15,170 nt of DNA. It comes from a bacterium (GTDB lineage Bacteria > Patescibacteriota > Minisyncoccia > UBA6257 > JAGGUH01). The position numbers were made by a program, and so were the translations under genes. The notes beneath the pieces were generated by a model, which worked only from the letters and a program-made list of their open reading frames with translations, searched no databases and was not told the origin of the DNA. Positions 1 to 5,687 of this stretch are shown here, one piece after another (position 1 is the stretch's first letter; each line of letters begins with the position of its first letter). The stretch covers positions 1 through 15,170 of the forward strand of contig JAGGUH010000001.1 of assembly GCA_021158645.1 (NCBI GenBank), read 5' to 3'.

Positions 1-13
1 CCCCCTCCTATTT

Positions 14-40
14 CCTCCCCCTCCCAGAGGGAGGGGGAGG
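14..40. repeat. GC-rich perfect hairpin (12-bp arms)
   Basis: CCTCCCCCTCCC at 14-25 is the exact reverse complement of GGGAGGGGGAGG at 29-40, with a 3-nt AGA loop. It is a conspicuous GC block in an otherwise very AT-rich region. No T-run follows on the plus strand (the next bases are attaaggtgg), so it does not look like a standard intrinsic terminator for a gene to the left. A second purine-rich stretch (ggtgggagaggg, 46-57) follows. It is best read as the GC-rich end of the composite intergenic repeat that recurs at 3181-3396. Confidence 0.8.
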
Positions 41-60
41 ATTAAGGTGGGAGAGGGATA

Positions 61-217
61 TTCTTTTTGAATTTTGAATTGTCATTTTGAATTTTTTTTG
101 ATATTTGGCGTTAAGAGCTTAGATTTAAGATTTAAGATGTGGATTTTAGATTTTAAATTTAAAATTTTAGATTAAAAATTTTGAATTTTGCGCTAAACCA
201 ATTTTGAATTTTGAATT
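61..217. repeat. AT-rich degenerate tandem repeats, first copy of a composite intergenic element
   Basis: Non-coding stretch built of short repeated words: TTTTGAATT copies (about 65-95, 180-190 and 203-217), tandem heptamers GATTTAA GATTTAA GAT (122-138), and TTTTGCGCTAAA (186-197). The same words recur in the same order around 3278-3396. No open reading frame with coding character is seen on either strand. It separates the unknown left neighbour from tRNA-Gly. Confidence 0.6.
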
Positions 218-223
218 TATATT
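218..223 (+). promoter_or_regulatory. possible -10 box for the tRNA-Gly/rplU transcript
   Basis: TATATT (five of six matches to TATAAT) ends 7 bp before the first base of the tRNA at 231. Transcription would start at or next to the mature tRNA 5' end. No good -35 hexamer is seen at 16-18 bp upstream, and the region is so AT-rich that chance matches are likely. Confidence 0.3.
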
Positions 224-230
224 TTTATTT

Positions 231-301
231 GCGGGCATAGTTTAGTGGTAAAACACGTCCTTGCCAAGGATGAGTCGGGAGTTCGATTCTCCCTGCCCGC
301 A
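231..301 (+). tRNA. tRNA-Gly, anticodon GCC
   Basis: A full cloverleaf can be folded. The acceptor stem is GCGGGCA (231-237) with TGCCCGC (294-300). The D arm is GTTT/AAAC with loop AGTGGTA. The anticodon stem is CGTCC/GGATG (one G-T pair) around loop TTGCCAA, giving anticodon GCC at 263-265. The variable loop is AGTC, the T arm is GGGAG/CTCCC with loop TTCGATT, and the discriminator base is A301. The 3' CCA is not encoded, so it must be added enzymatically. The next gene starts only 14 bp after the discriminator base, which suggests that the tRNA is cut out of a transcript continuing into the membrane-protein gene and rplU. Confidence 0.97.
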
Positions 302-315
302 TAAAATAAACTTTT

Positions 316-645
316 ATGAGAACAAAAATTTTTTTAATTTTAAATCTTCTTTCTTTAATTTCGATTGCAATTTTTTTTATTTTTGGTTATACTTTCTTTT
401 TAAAGAAAATTTATTCAGAATATTTTCTGATTTACCAAACAAAATCAAAATTCTTTGTCGGAAATTTAGAAGATTTATTTAAAATTGGTTTAAGCGGAAT
501 TATTGTATTTTTTTTAAATTCGCTTTTGGGCAATCTTTTAAGAAAATACAAAAAGAAAGAGTTTTATTTAACTGCTCTAATTTCTTTTGTTTATCAAATA
601 ATTCTTTTAATTTTTGAAATTCAAGTTTATTTTTTAAATCTATGA
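316..645 (+). CDS. small three-helix membrane protein, unknown function
   Basis: A 109-residue protein that I do not recognise. It is strongly hydrophobic, with three likely membrane helices at about residues 5-28, 52-76 and 84-107. A basic connector (RKYKKKE, about 76-82) between helices 2 and 3 probably faces the cytoplasm. Its ATG lies 14 bp after tRNA-Gly with no Shine-Dalgarno motif. Its TGA stop overlaps the ATG of rplU in an ATGA junction, so translation of the two is probably coupled. A membrane protein fixed upstream of a ribosomal-protein gene is unusual, and the coupling argues that the frame is real. No catalytic or binding motif is visible. A competing frame at 261-482 runs through the tRNA and is not credible. 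Confidence 0.75.
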   Translation: MRTKIFLILNLLSLISIAIFFIFGYTFFLKKIYSEYFLIYQTKSKFFVGNLEDLFKIGLSGIIVFFLNSLLGNLLRKYKKKEFYLTALISFVYQIILLIFEIQVYFLNL

Positions 646-956
646 AAATAGCAGTTATCGAAATAAAATCACATCAATATCTAGTTAAAGAAGGAGATAG
701 AATTGAATCTGAAAAAATTGAAGGAAAAAAGGGACAAAAAATTTTATGTAATAAAGTTTTATTTTTGGCTGACGAAAAAAATTTAGAAATCGGAAACCCT
801 TACTTGTCAAAAAAAGTTGAAGCAAAAATATTAGATCAAATTAAAGCCAAAAAGGTTATTGTCTTTAAGTATAAACCAAAAACAAGATACCGAAAAAAAA
901 GAGGACATCGCCAGCAAAAAACAATTTTAGAAATCACAAAGATTCCCGATGCTTAA
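642..956 (+). CDS. rplU: 50S ribosomal protein L21 (bL21)
   Basis: Structural protein of the large ribosomal subunit that binds 23S rRNA. The 104-residue length is normal for the family. The C-terminal signature is clear: the basic block VFKYKPKTRYRKKRGHRQ (about residues 74-91), then QKTILEITKI. The N-terminal start is recognisable (MKIAVIEI...HQY), but the usual GGKQY motif reads KSHQY here. The gene is coupled to the upstream membrane-protein gene by an ATGA overlap. rpmA (L27), the usual downstream partner, is absent; instead the last 23 bp overlap the convergent recR gene. Expression probably depends on the promoter ahead of tRNA-Gly. Confidence 0.95.
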   Translation: MKIAVIEIKSHQYLVKEGDRIESEKIEGKKGQKILCNKVLFLADEKNLEIGNPYLSKKVEAKILDQIKAKKVIVFKYKPKTRYRKKRGHRQQKTILEITKIPDA

Positions 957-1539
957 AAGCAGATTCAATTGTTTGAGGATCAGCAAACTCAATCTCTCCT
1001 CCAGAAGGAATTCCTTTTGCTAAAGCAGTAATTTTAACTTGGTATTTTTTTAAAATCCGTTCTAAATATAAACTCGTAATTTCTCCTTGAGGAGTTAAAG
1101 GAAAAGCCAAAATTATTTCCTTAATTTTATTTTCTTTAATTCTCTCAAGCAACCTCTTGATTCTTAAATTCTTATAACTTTGGGGATCAACCGGAGAAAT
1201 CAACCCTCCCAAAATATGATAAAGACCATTAAATTTCCTTGTTTCTTCAATTGTTAAAAGATCAGTTTCTTTTTCAACCACACAAATTATATTTTTATTT
1301 CTTTTCGGATGGCAGCATATCGGACATTTTTTTAAATTTGGGCTTTTTTGAAAAGGGAAAAAACAATCAGGGCAAATTACAATTTCCTTTTCAATCAAAC
1401 TTAAACTCTTTATAATTTCTCTTAATTCTTCTTTTCTAGAAATCAAATAAAATACAATTCTTGTTGCTTGTCTTTTTCCAATTCCAGGCAATTTTGAAAT
1501 TTTTTCAATTAAATTTTGAATTGGTAGTGGAAGAAGCAT
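934..1539 (-). CDS. recR: recombination mediator protein RecR
   Basis: RecR acts with RecO (and RecF) to load RecA onto SSB-coated single-stranded DNA at gaps, and it forms a DNA-clamp ring. The 201-residue length is standard. Visible parts are a helix-hairpin-helix (LPGIGKRQATRI, residues 17-28), a zinc site with Cys56, Cys59, Cys72 and Cys75, a Toprim domain from about residue 84 (ICVVEKETDLLTIEET, then HILGG.ISP), and the C-terminal signature KGIPSGGEIEFADPQT (about 175-190). The Toprim segment reads PLTPQGE where many homologues have NPTxEGE. It starts 4 bp after comM on the same strand and is very likely cotranscribed with it. Its TGA stop lies inside rplU on the other strand. A GGAG lies 18 bp before the ATG, too far to act as a normal ribosome-binding site. 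Confidence 0.96.
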   Translation of the reverse strand: MLLPLPIQNLIEKISKLPGIGKRQATRIVFYLISRKEELREIIKSLSLIEKEIVICPDCFFPFQKSPNLKKCPICCHPKRNKNIICVVEKETDLLTIEETRKFNGLYHILGGLISPVDPQSYKNLRIKRLLERIKENKIKEIILAFPLTPQGEITSLYLERILKKYQVKITALAKGIPSGGEIEFADPQTIESAFKHRESL

Positions 1540-1543
1540 TTTT

Positions 1544-3082
1544 TTAAATAAAAATTTCTCCGAGTTTAGTGCGATAACTTACTGCTTCTAAAATATGATC
1601 TGAATTAATTTTTTCGCTTCCTTCCAAATCAGCAATAGTCCTTGAAATTTTTAAAACTTTAAAATAAGAACGAGCCGAAAGATAATACTTGGAAACAACT
1701 TTCTCTAAAATTGATTTTTCTCTCTCTCCTAATTTACAAATTTTTTCAATTTCTCTTGATGGCAAAAAGCCATTTAAAACAAATTTTCCTCCTAAAAATT
1801 TCAAATTTCTTTCTCTTTGAACTTCTCTTGCTTTTCTAATTCTTTCTTTTGTTTTTTCAAGTTCTTCAAAATTTGGTTCCTGAAAGAAATTTTTAATTTC
1901 AATTCTTGGAACTTCAATTTGTAAATCAATCCGATCCAAAAGGGGCCCAGAAATTTTTCTCTGATAGCGACGAACCTCAGAAACAGAACATTTACACTCT
2001 CTATCTGGATCACCCAAATAACCACAAGGACAAGGATTCATTGCTCCCACCAAAACAAATTTTGCCGGAAAAACTAAAGTTTGCCTTGCTCGAGAAATTG
2101 TAATTTTTCCTTCCTCAAGTGGTTCTCGAATTCCTTCTAAAACATTTCTCTGAAACTCTGGCATCTCATCTAAAAACAAAATGCCATAATGAGCTAAAGT
2201 CACCTCTCCAGGTCTTGGAATCTGACCACCACCTAAAATTGCAATATGAGAAGAACTATGATGAGGTGCCCGAAATGGTGGAAATGAAACAATTGGAAGT
2301 TTTTCTGAAAGAAAACCACAAGTAGAATAAATACTCGAAACCTCAATTGTTTCTTCTTCGCTAAGTGGAGGTAAAATTGAAATTAATGATTTTGCAAGAA
2401 GTGTTTTTCCTCCTCCAGGAGGACCAACCATCAATAGATTATGACTTCCAGCAGCAACAATCTCTAAAACTCTTTTTGCTTTTAATTGGCCTTTAATTTG
2501 ACTTAAATCAACTTCAAAAGATACTTCCCTTTTAAAAGAAAAATTTCTTTTAAATTCAATTTTTCTTCTTCCCTCGCACCAAAGAATTGTTTCTTCTAAA
2601 CTTTCTACCGGAATTAATTTAATTCCCTTTATTAAAGATGCCTCAAAAATATTTTCTCTTGGCAAAATTAAATATTTAAAACCTTGCTTTTTTGCTCCAA
2701 GAGCGATTGGCAAAGCGCCTTTAATTTTTTTTACTTTTCCCTCCAAAGAAAGTTCACCAACAAATAATTTATCTGAAGTATTAAAATTCTTAATCTGACC
2801 AGTCGAAAGAAGCGCTCCTATTGCAATTGGCAAATCAAAAAAAGCACCCTCCTTTTTTAAATCTGCTGGTGCTAAATTGACAACAAATTTTTGATTAAAT
2901 CGAGAAATGCTTTTTGCTCCTAAATTTTTAATGGCTAAAAATACTCTCTCTTTTGATTCCTGGATTGCCTTATCAGGCAATCCAACAATTGAAAAAGAAA
3001 AAAGTCCGCCACTTTTATCTATTTCTACTTCAATAATTCTTGCATCAATTCCATAAACAGAAGAAGAATAAAGCCGAAACAT
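1544..3082 (-). CDS. comM: ComM/YifB family AAA+ ATPase (Mg-chelatase-like)
   Basis: Family members are hexameric AAA+ motors. Characterised ComM is a branch-migration helicase that helps integrate DNA during natural transformation. The 512 residues match the usual length of about 500. The N-terminal domain (about 1-190) begins with the typical MFRLYSSSVYGIDA and contains GLPDKAIQESKERV. Walker A is GPPGGGKT (220-227) and Walker B is ILFLDE (301-306). A cysteine pair cluster, NPCPCGY...CKC (Cys351, 353, 363, 365), and the LLDRIDL segment (381-387) are also present. The C-terminal helical domain reaches the end. Pairing with recR suits a recombination role. Upstream is a repeat-rich gap; a weak -10-like TACTAT (3094 down to 3089) sits 6 bp before the ATG with no convincing -35. 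Confidence 0.95.
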   Translation of the reverse strand: MFRLYSSSVYGIDARIIEVEIDKSGGLFSFSIVGLPDKAIQESKERVFLAIKNLGAKSISRFNQKFVVNLAPADLKKEGAFFDLPIAIGALLSTGQIKNFNTSDKLFVGELSLEGKVKKIKGALPIALGAKKQGFKYLILPRENIFEASLIKGIKLIPVESLEETILWCEGRRKIEFKRNFSFKREVSFEVDLSQIKGQLKAKRVLEIVAAGSHNLLMVGPPGGGKTLLAKSLISILPPLSEEETIEVSSIYSTCGFLSEKLPIVSFPPFRAPHHSSSHIAILGGGQIPRPGEVTLAHYGILFLDEMPEFQRNVLEGIREPLEEGKITISRARQTLVFPAKFVLVGAMNPCPCGYLGDPDRECKCSVSEVRRYQRKISGPLLDRIDLQIEVPRIEIKNFFQEPNFEELEKTKERIRKAREVQRERNLKFLGGKFVLNGFLPSREIEKICKLGEREKSILEKVVSKYYLSARSYFKVLKISRTIADLEGSEKINSDHILEAVSYRTKLGEIFI

Positions 3083-3180
3083 AATAAAATAGTAGTTTAC
3101 CTATCAAATTAAAGCGCAAATCTAATTAGAAATTCAAAACAAAGTTAAATCAAAAATCAAATATCAAAAAATAAGAAATT

Positions 3181-3272
3181 GGAAGTAGGAAATGGGAGGT
3201 GAGAAAATAAAAATAAGAAATTACTAAATCTCACCTCCAACCTCCCACCTCTCACCTCCCACTTCCCATTCT
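3181..3272. repeat. GC-rich inverted and tandem repeat block with anti-SD-like core
   Basis: TGGGAGGTGAGA (3193-3204) is a perfect inverted repeat of TCTCACCTCCCA (3250-3261). A second partial partner, TCTCACCTCC, lies at 3229-3238, so two alternative stems of 12 and 10 bp can form with the same left arm. The right side is a run of related units (TCTCACCTCC, CCTCCCACC, TCTCACCTCCC). TCACCTCC occurs twice (3231-3238, 3252-3259), and its complement GGAGGTGA occurs at 3195-3202. The block stands out as a GC island in AT-rich DNA, as does the hairpin at 14-40. Confidence 0.75.
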
Positions 3273-3277
3273 TAAAG

Positions 3278-3396
3278 ATTTAAGATTTGGATTTGAGATT
3301 TGAGTTTTGAATTTTGAGATTTTAACTTGAATTCGCTTTAAGTTTTACGCTGTAGTTTTACGCTTTGCGCTTTGAGTTTTGCGCTTTGCGCTAAAA
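3278..3396. repeat. AT-rich heptamer and GCGCTTT tandem repeats, second copy of the composite element
   Basis: Degenerate heptamers of the GATTTAA/GATTTGA type run from 3278 to about 3302, followed by TTTTGAATTTTGAG (3305-3318). TTTT(A/G)CGCT units then occur at 3343, 3356 and 3377, including two copies of CGCTTTGCGCT (3361 onward and 3382 onward), ending in TTTGCGCTAAAA (3385-3396). GCGCTTTGCGC can fold as a 4-bp hairpin. The same words occur at 122-138 and 180-197, in the same orientation. Confidence 0.6.
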
Positions 3397-3481
3397 TTTA
3401 TAATTTGTAATTTGGGATTTTAAATTTTTTAAAAAATAAAATATCTATTAAATATTCCTCTACTTCTAACATTTGTCATTA

Positions 3482-4702
3482 TTATTTCGATTCCTCTTTC
3501 TTTTCCTCCTTTTTTTCTTCCTTTTTTTCTTCCTTTCCTTCTTTTTTCTCTTTTTCTTCTTCAGGTTGAGCCACACCATCTTCTTGTTTTTTTTCTGGCT
3601 CTTCAGCCGATCTCACATCAATTTTCAAATTTGTCAATTTTGCTGCCAACCTAACATTCTGACCTCCCTTTCCAATAGCCAAAGAAAGTTGATCTGGCTC
3701 AACAAAAACTATTATCTCTCTTTTTGGATGCGATTCAACATATTTTATCTTTGCTGGTGCCAAAGCATTAGCAACAAATTTTTCTGAATCTTTAGACCAT
3801 TCAATAACATCAATTTTTTCCGGAGAAATTTCATTTAAAACCGCCATTACTCTTGTGCCTCGTTGCCCAACAACGCTTCCAACTGGATCAATACCCTCTT
3901 CTGAAGCAGCAACTGCAATTTTAGTTCTTGAACCCGGTTCCCGGGCAATAGATTTAATTTCTACTAAACCTTCCTGAATTTCAGGTACCTCTAACCAAAA
4001 AAGACGAGAAACAAATTTTGGATGAGCCCGAGAAAGAATTATCTTTGGGCCTCTTGAATCCTTTTCCACCGAAGAAAGATAAAATTTTAATCTCTGCCCA
4101 ATCCGATAATGTTCGGTAGGAATTGCCTCGAAAAAAGGCATCAAACCAACTGCTTTCCCTAAATCAACATAAACATTTTTTTTGTCAACTCGTTGAACAA
4201 TCCCAGAAATAATCTGCCCCTCTCTTTTCTTAAATTCCTCAAAAATAGTTTCTCTTTCGGCTTCCCTAATTTTCTGCAAAATTACCTGTTTTGCGGTCTG
4301 AGCTGCAATTCTTCCAAATTCTCTATCTCTTGGTGGTTCAAGTTTAAATTCTATCTCGTCTCCTACTTTTACTTTTGGATTTATCTTTTTTGCTTCTTCT
4401 ATTAAAATATGGCGATCAGGGTTAAATTTTATTTTTATTGGTCTACCATCTTCTCCAAACTCTGGAGGTTCATCTTCTTTTCGAAGCATTGAGGGTTCAA
4501 CAACAATTTTTGCCTGCCAAAATTTTACTTTACCAGCATCCAAATCTAATTTAGCCCGAATGATTTCGGTTTTTTTCCGATACTCTTTTTTATAAGCGGA
4601 CGCCAAAGCACTTTCTAAAATCTCAATTACTTTTTCTTTAGATATTCCTCTTCGAGCCGCTAAAATTTCAACTGCTTCCGAAATTTCTTTTAAATTTAAC
4701 AT
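3482..4702 (-). CDS. nusA: transcription termination/antitermination factor NusA
   Basis: Binds RNA polymerase and nascent RNA, modulating pausing, termination and antitermination. The frame is open up to a TTG at 4741, but I choose the ATG at 4702 (406 residues): homologues start near this point (MLNLKEISEAVEILA), and the upstream codons coincide with a good promoter. In the 406-residue numbering the order is the N-terminal RNA-polymerase-binding domain (1-150, including ESALASAYKKEY and the conserved FGRIAAQTAKQV), S1 (about 160-225), KH1 (GSVVGQRGTRV, about 275-285), and KH2 (LSLAIGKGGQNVRLAAKL, about 339-356). An acidic insertion is visible near residues 70-97. The C-terminus lacks acidic AR repeats and ends in a Lys/Glu tail of about 35 residues. 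rimP and infB, common neighbours of nusA, are not adjacent; the gene stands alone on its strand. Confidence 0.96.
   Translation of the reverse strand: MLNLKEISEAVEILAARRGISKEKVIEILESALASAYKKEYRKKTEIIRAKLDLDAGKVKFWQAKIVVEPSMLRKEDEPPEFGEDGRPIKIKFNPDRHILIEEAKKINPKVKVGDEIEFKLEPPRDREFGRIAAQTAKQVILQKIREAERETIFEEFKKREGQIISGIVQRVDKKNVYVDLGKAVGLMPFFEAIPTEHYRIGQRLKFYLSSVEKDSRGPKIILSRAHPKFVSRLFWLEVPEIQEGLVEIKSIAREPGSRTKIAVAASEEGIDPVGSVVGQRGTRVMAVLNEISPEKIDVIEWSKDSEKFVANALAPAKIKYVESHPKREIIVFVEPDQLSLAIGKGGQNVRLAAKLTNLKIDVRSAEEPEKKQEDGVAQPEEEKEKKEGKEEKKEEKKEEKKEESK
3485..3535 (-). repeat. 12-bp tandem repeat encoding the NusA KEEK tail
   Basis: The last 17 codons of nusA encode repeats of the tetrapeptide KEEK, built from near-identical 12-bp units (GAAGAAAAAAAG on the coding strand). 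Homopolymeric A runs of seven within exact tandem units make the tract prone to slippage, so tail length could vary between strains. The protein segment is expected to be disordered and highly charged. Confidence 0.75.
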
Positions 4703-4712
4703 AGATAAAATA

Positions 4713-4741
4713 AAAATACCATATTCTTGCAAATTTTTCAA
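4713..4741 (-). promoter_or_regulatory. sigma70-like promoter of nusA
   Basis: On the minus strand, TTGAAA (4741 to 4736) is followed after 17 bp by TATTTT (4718 to 4713) with an upstream TGG, giving an extended -10 (TGGTATTTT). The -10 ends 10 bp before the ATG at 4702, so transcription should begin about 3-5 nt before the start codon. The in-frame TTG at 4741 is therefore part of the -35 box and not the start codon. Confidence 0.6.
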
Positions 4742-4754
4742 GGGGGATTAAAAT
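4727..4754 (+). promoter_or_regulatory. sigma70-like promoter of the Xer recombinase gene
   Basis: TTGCAA (4727-4732), a 16-bp spacer, then TAAAAT (4749-4754, five of six matches). The -10 ends 10 bp before the ATG at 4765, predicting a leader of only about 4 nt. The AGGGGG at 4741-4746 lies in the promoter spacer, 18 bp before the ATG, and is too far upstream to serve as a ribosome-binding site. This -35 box is 3 bp from the -35 box of the divergent nusA promoter. Confidence 0.5.
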
Positions 4755-4764
4755 TTTTTACAAA

Positions 4765-5682
4765 ATGAAGATAAAAGAAGCAATTAATCTTTTTTTGGAA
4801 TATTTAGAAATTGAAAGAGGAAGATCAAAAAAAACCGTTTCAAATTACAAACGTTACCTTTCAAAATTTCTAAAGTTTTCGAAAGATTTTTTAAATAAAC
4901 CAGAAAAAAATTTAAAAGTAAAAGATATCAATCTTAATTTAATTAGAAAATTCAGATTATATTTGGTCTCAAAAGAAATAAAGAAAAAAACTCAAAGTTA
5001 CTATTTGATTGCCTTAAGAAATTTTTTTAAATATCTTGTCAAACAAGATATTCAATGCGTCTTGCCAGAAAAAATAGAACTTCCTAAAAACGAAAACTAT
5101 GAAATAAAAGTAATTTCTTTTGAAGAATTAGAAAGATTACTTAATGCGCCAAAAGGAAATTCTTTAAAAATTTTAAGAGATAAAGCAATAATGGAGTTAA
5201 TTTTTTCCTGCGGTTTAAGAGTTTCTGAGCTTTGCACTTTAAATCGAGACCAAATTAATCTAAATTTAGATGAATTTCCCATCAAAGGAAAAGGAGGAAA
5301 AATAAGATTAGTATTTCTTTCAAAATATGCCAAAAATGCTTTAAAAAAATATCTTGAGGCGAGAAAGGATATCTGCCAAGCCCTGTTTGTAACTTTTTCT
5401 GGAAAAAAATCACCAAAAAATTTTAGAAGGATTACTCCAAGAACAGTTCAAAGAATTATTGAATATTGGAGAAAAAAAGCCGGAATTGTAAAAAAAGTTA
5501 CCCCTCATACTTTAAGACATATGTTTGCTACTGATCTCCTTCAAAATGGTGCCGATTTAAGAGCCATACAAATGCTTTTAGGTCATTCAAATATCTCAAC
5601 GACTCAGATTTATACTCATCTTACTGACAGAACTTTAAAAGAGGTTCATCAAACTTTTCATGCTAAAAGAAGAAAAAAATAA
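4765..5682 (+). CDS. xerC/xerD: XerC/XerD-family tyrosine recombinase
   Basis: Site-specific recombinase expected to resolve chromosome dimers at a dif site. The 305 residues match the Xer length. The N-terminal SAM-like DNA-binding domain spans about 1-105 and the catalytic domain about 115-300. All six catalytic residues can be placed: Arg152 (GLRVSEL), Lys176 (GKGGK), His248 and Arg251 (HTLRH), His274 (LLGHSN) and nucleophile Tyr283 (QIYTHL). Their spacing matches that of E. coli XerD (148, 172, 244, 247, 270, 279) with a constant offset of four. The C-terminal part (GADLRAIQMLLGHS) looks closer to XerD than XerC, but I cannot separate the two. No integrase-type context, att repeats or phage genes are present, so a housekeeping role is likely; FtsK is encoded about 5 kb away. 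It ends 5 bp from the convergent LysM gene. Confidence 0.93.
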   Translation: MKIKEAINLFLEYLEIERGRSKKTVSNYKRYLSKFLKFSKDFLNKPEKNLKVKDINLNLIRKFRLYLVSKEIKKKTQSYYLIALRNFFKYLVKQDIQCVLPEKIELPKNENYEIKVISFEELERLLNAPKGNSLKILRDKAIMELIFSCGLRVSELCTLNRDQINLNLDEFPIKGKGGKIRLVFLSKYAKNALKKYLEARKDICQALFVTFSGKKSPKNFRRITPRTVQRIIEYWRKKAGIVKKVTPHTLRHMFATDLLQNGADLRAIQMLLGHSNISTTQIYTHLTDRTLKEVHQTFHAKRRKK

Positions 5683-5687
5683 ATTCA

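Larger units (their letters stand above)
3083..3481. other. 399-bp gene-free gap between comM and nusA
   Basis: No credible coding frame is seen on either strand and no known RNA fold is recognised. It holds a GC-rich inverted/tandem repeat block (3181-3272), heptamer repeats (3278-3318) and GCGCTTT repeats (3335-3396), all described separately. It must contain the 3' end of the nusA transcript and the start of the comM transcript, since both genes lie on the minus strand. No classical stem followed by a U-run was found just after nusA; only low-stability A/T pairing (TTTTTTAAAAAA) occurs near 3425-3436. Confidence 0.6.

Noticed and set aside
261..482. Open reading frame overlapping tRNA-Gly
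   Set aside because: It begins inside the tRNA anticodon arm and lies in the shadow frame of the membrane-protein gene at 316-645, which has the ATGA coupling to rplU.
3361..3396. CRISPR-like array suggested by repeated GCGCTTT units
   Set aside because: Units are short, degenerate and contiguous without unique spacers, and no cas gene is present.
3473..3787. Plus-strand frame rich in Phe and Leu opposite the nusA tail
   Set aside because: It is the antisense of the Lys/Glu-rich repeat; apparent membrane character is an artefact of complementing A-rich codons.
4703..4741. Extended NusA start at TTG 4741
   Set aside because: The TTG coincides with a TTGAAA -35 box, no ribosome-binding site precedes it, and NusA homologues begin near the ATG at 4702.
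4765..5682. The tyrosine recombinase as a phage or island integrase
   Set aside because: Length, catalytic spacing and C-terminus match XerC/XerD, and there is no att repeat, tRNA junction or phage gene beside it; tRNA-Gly is more than 4 kb away.
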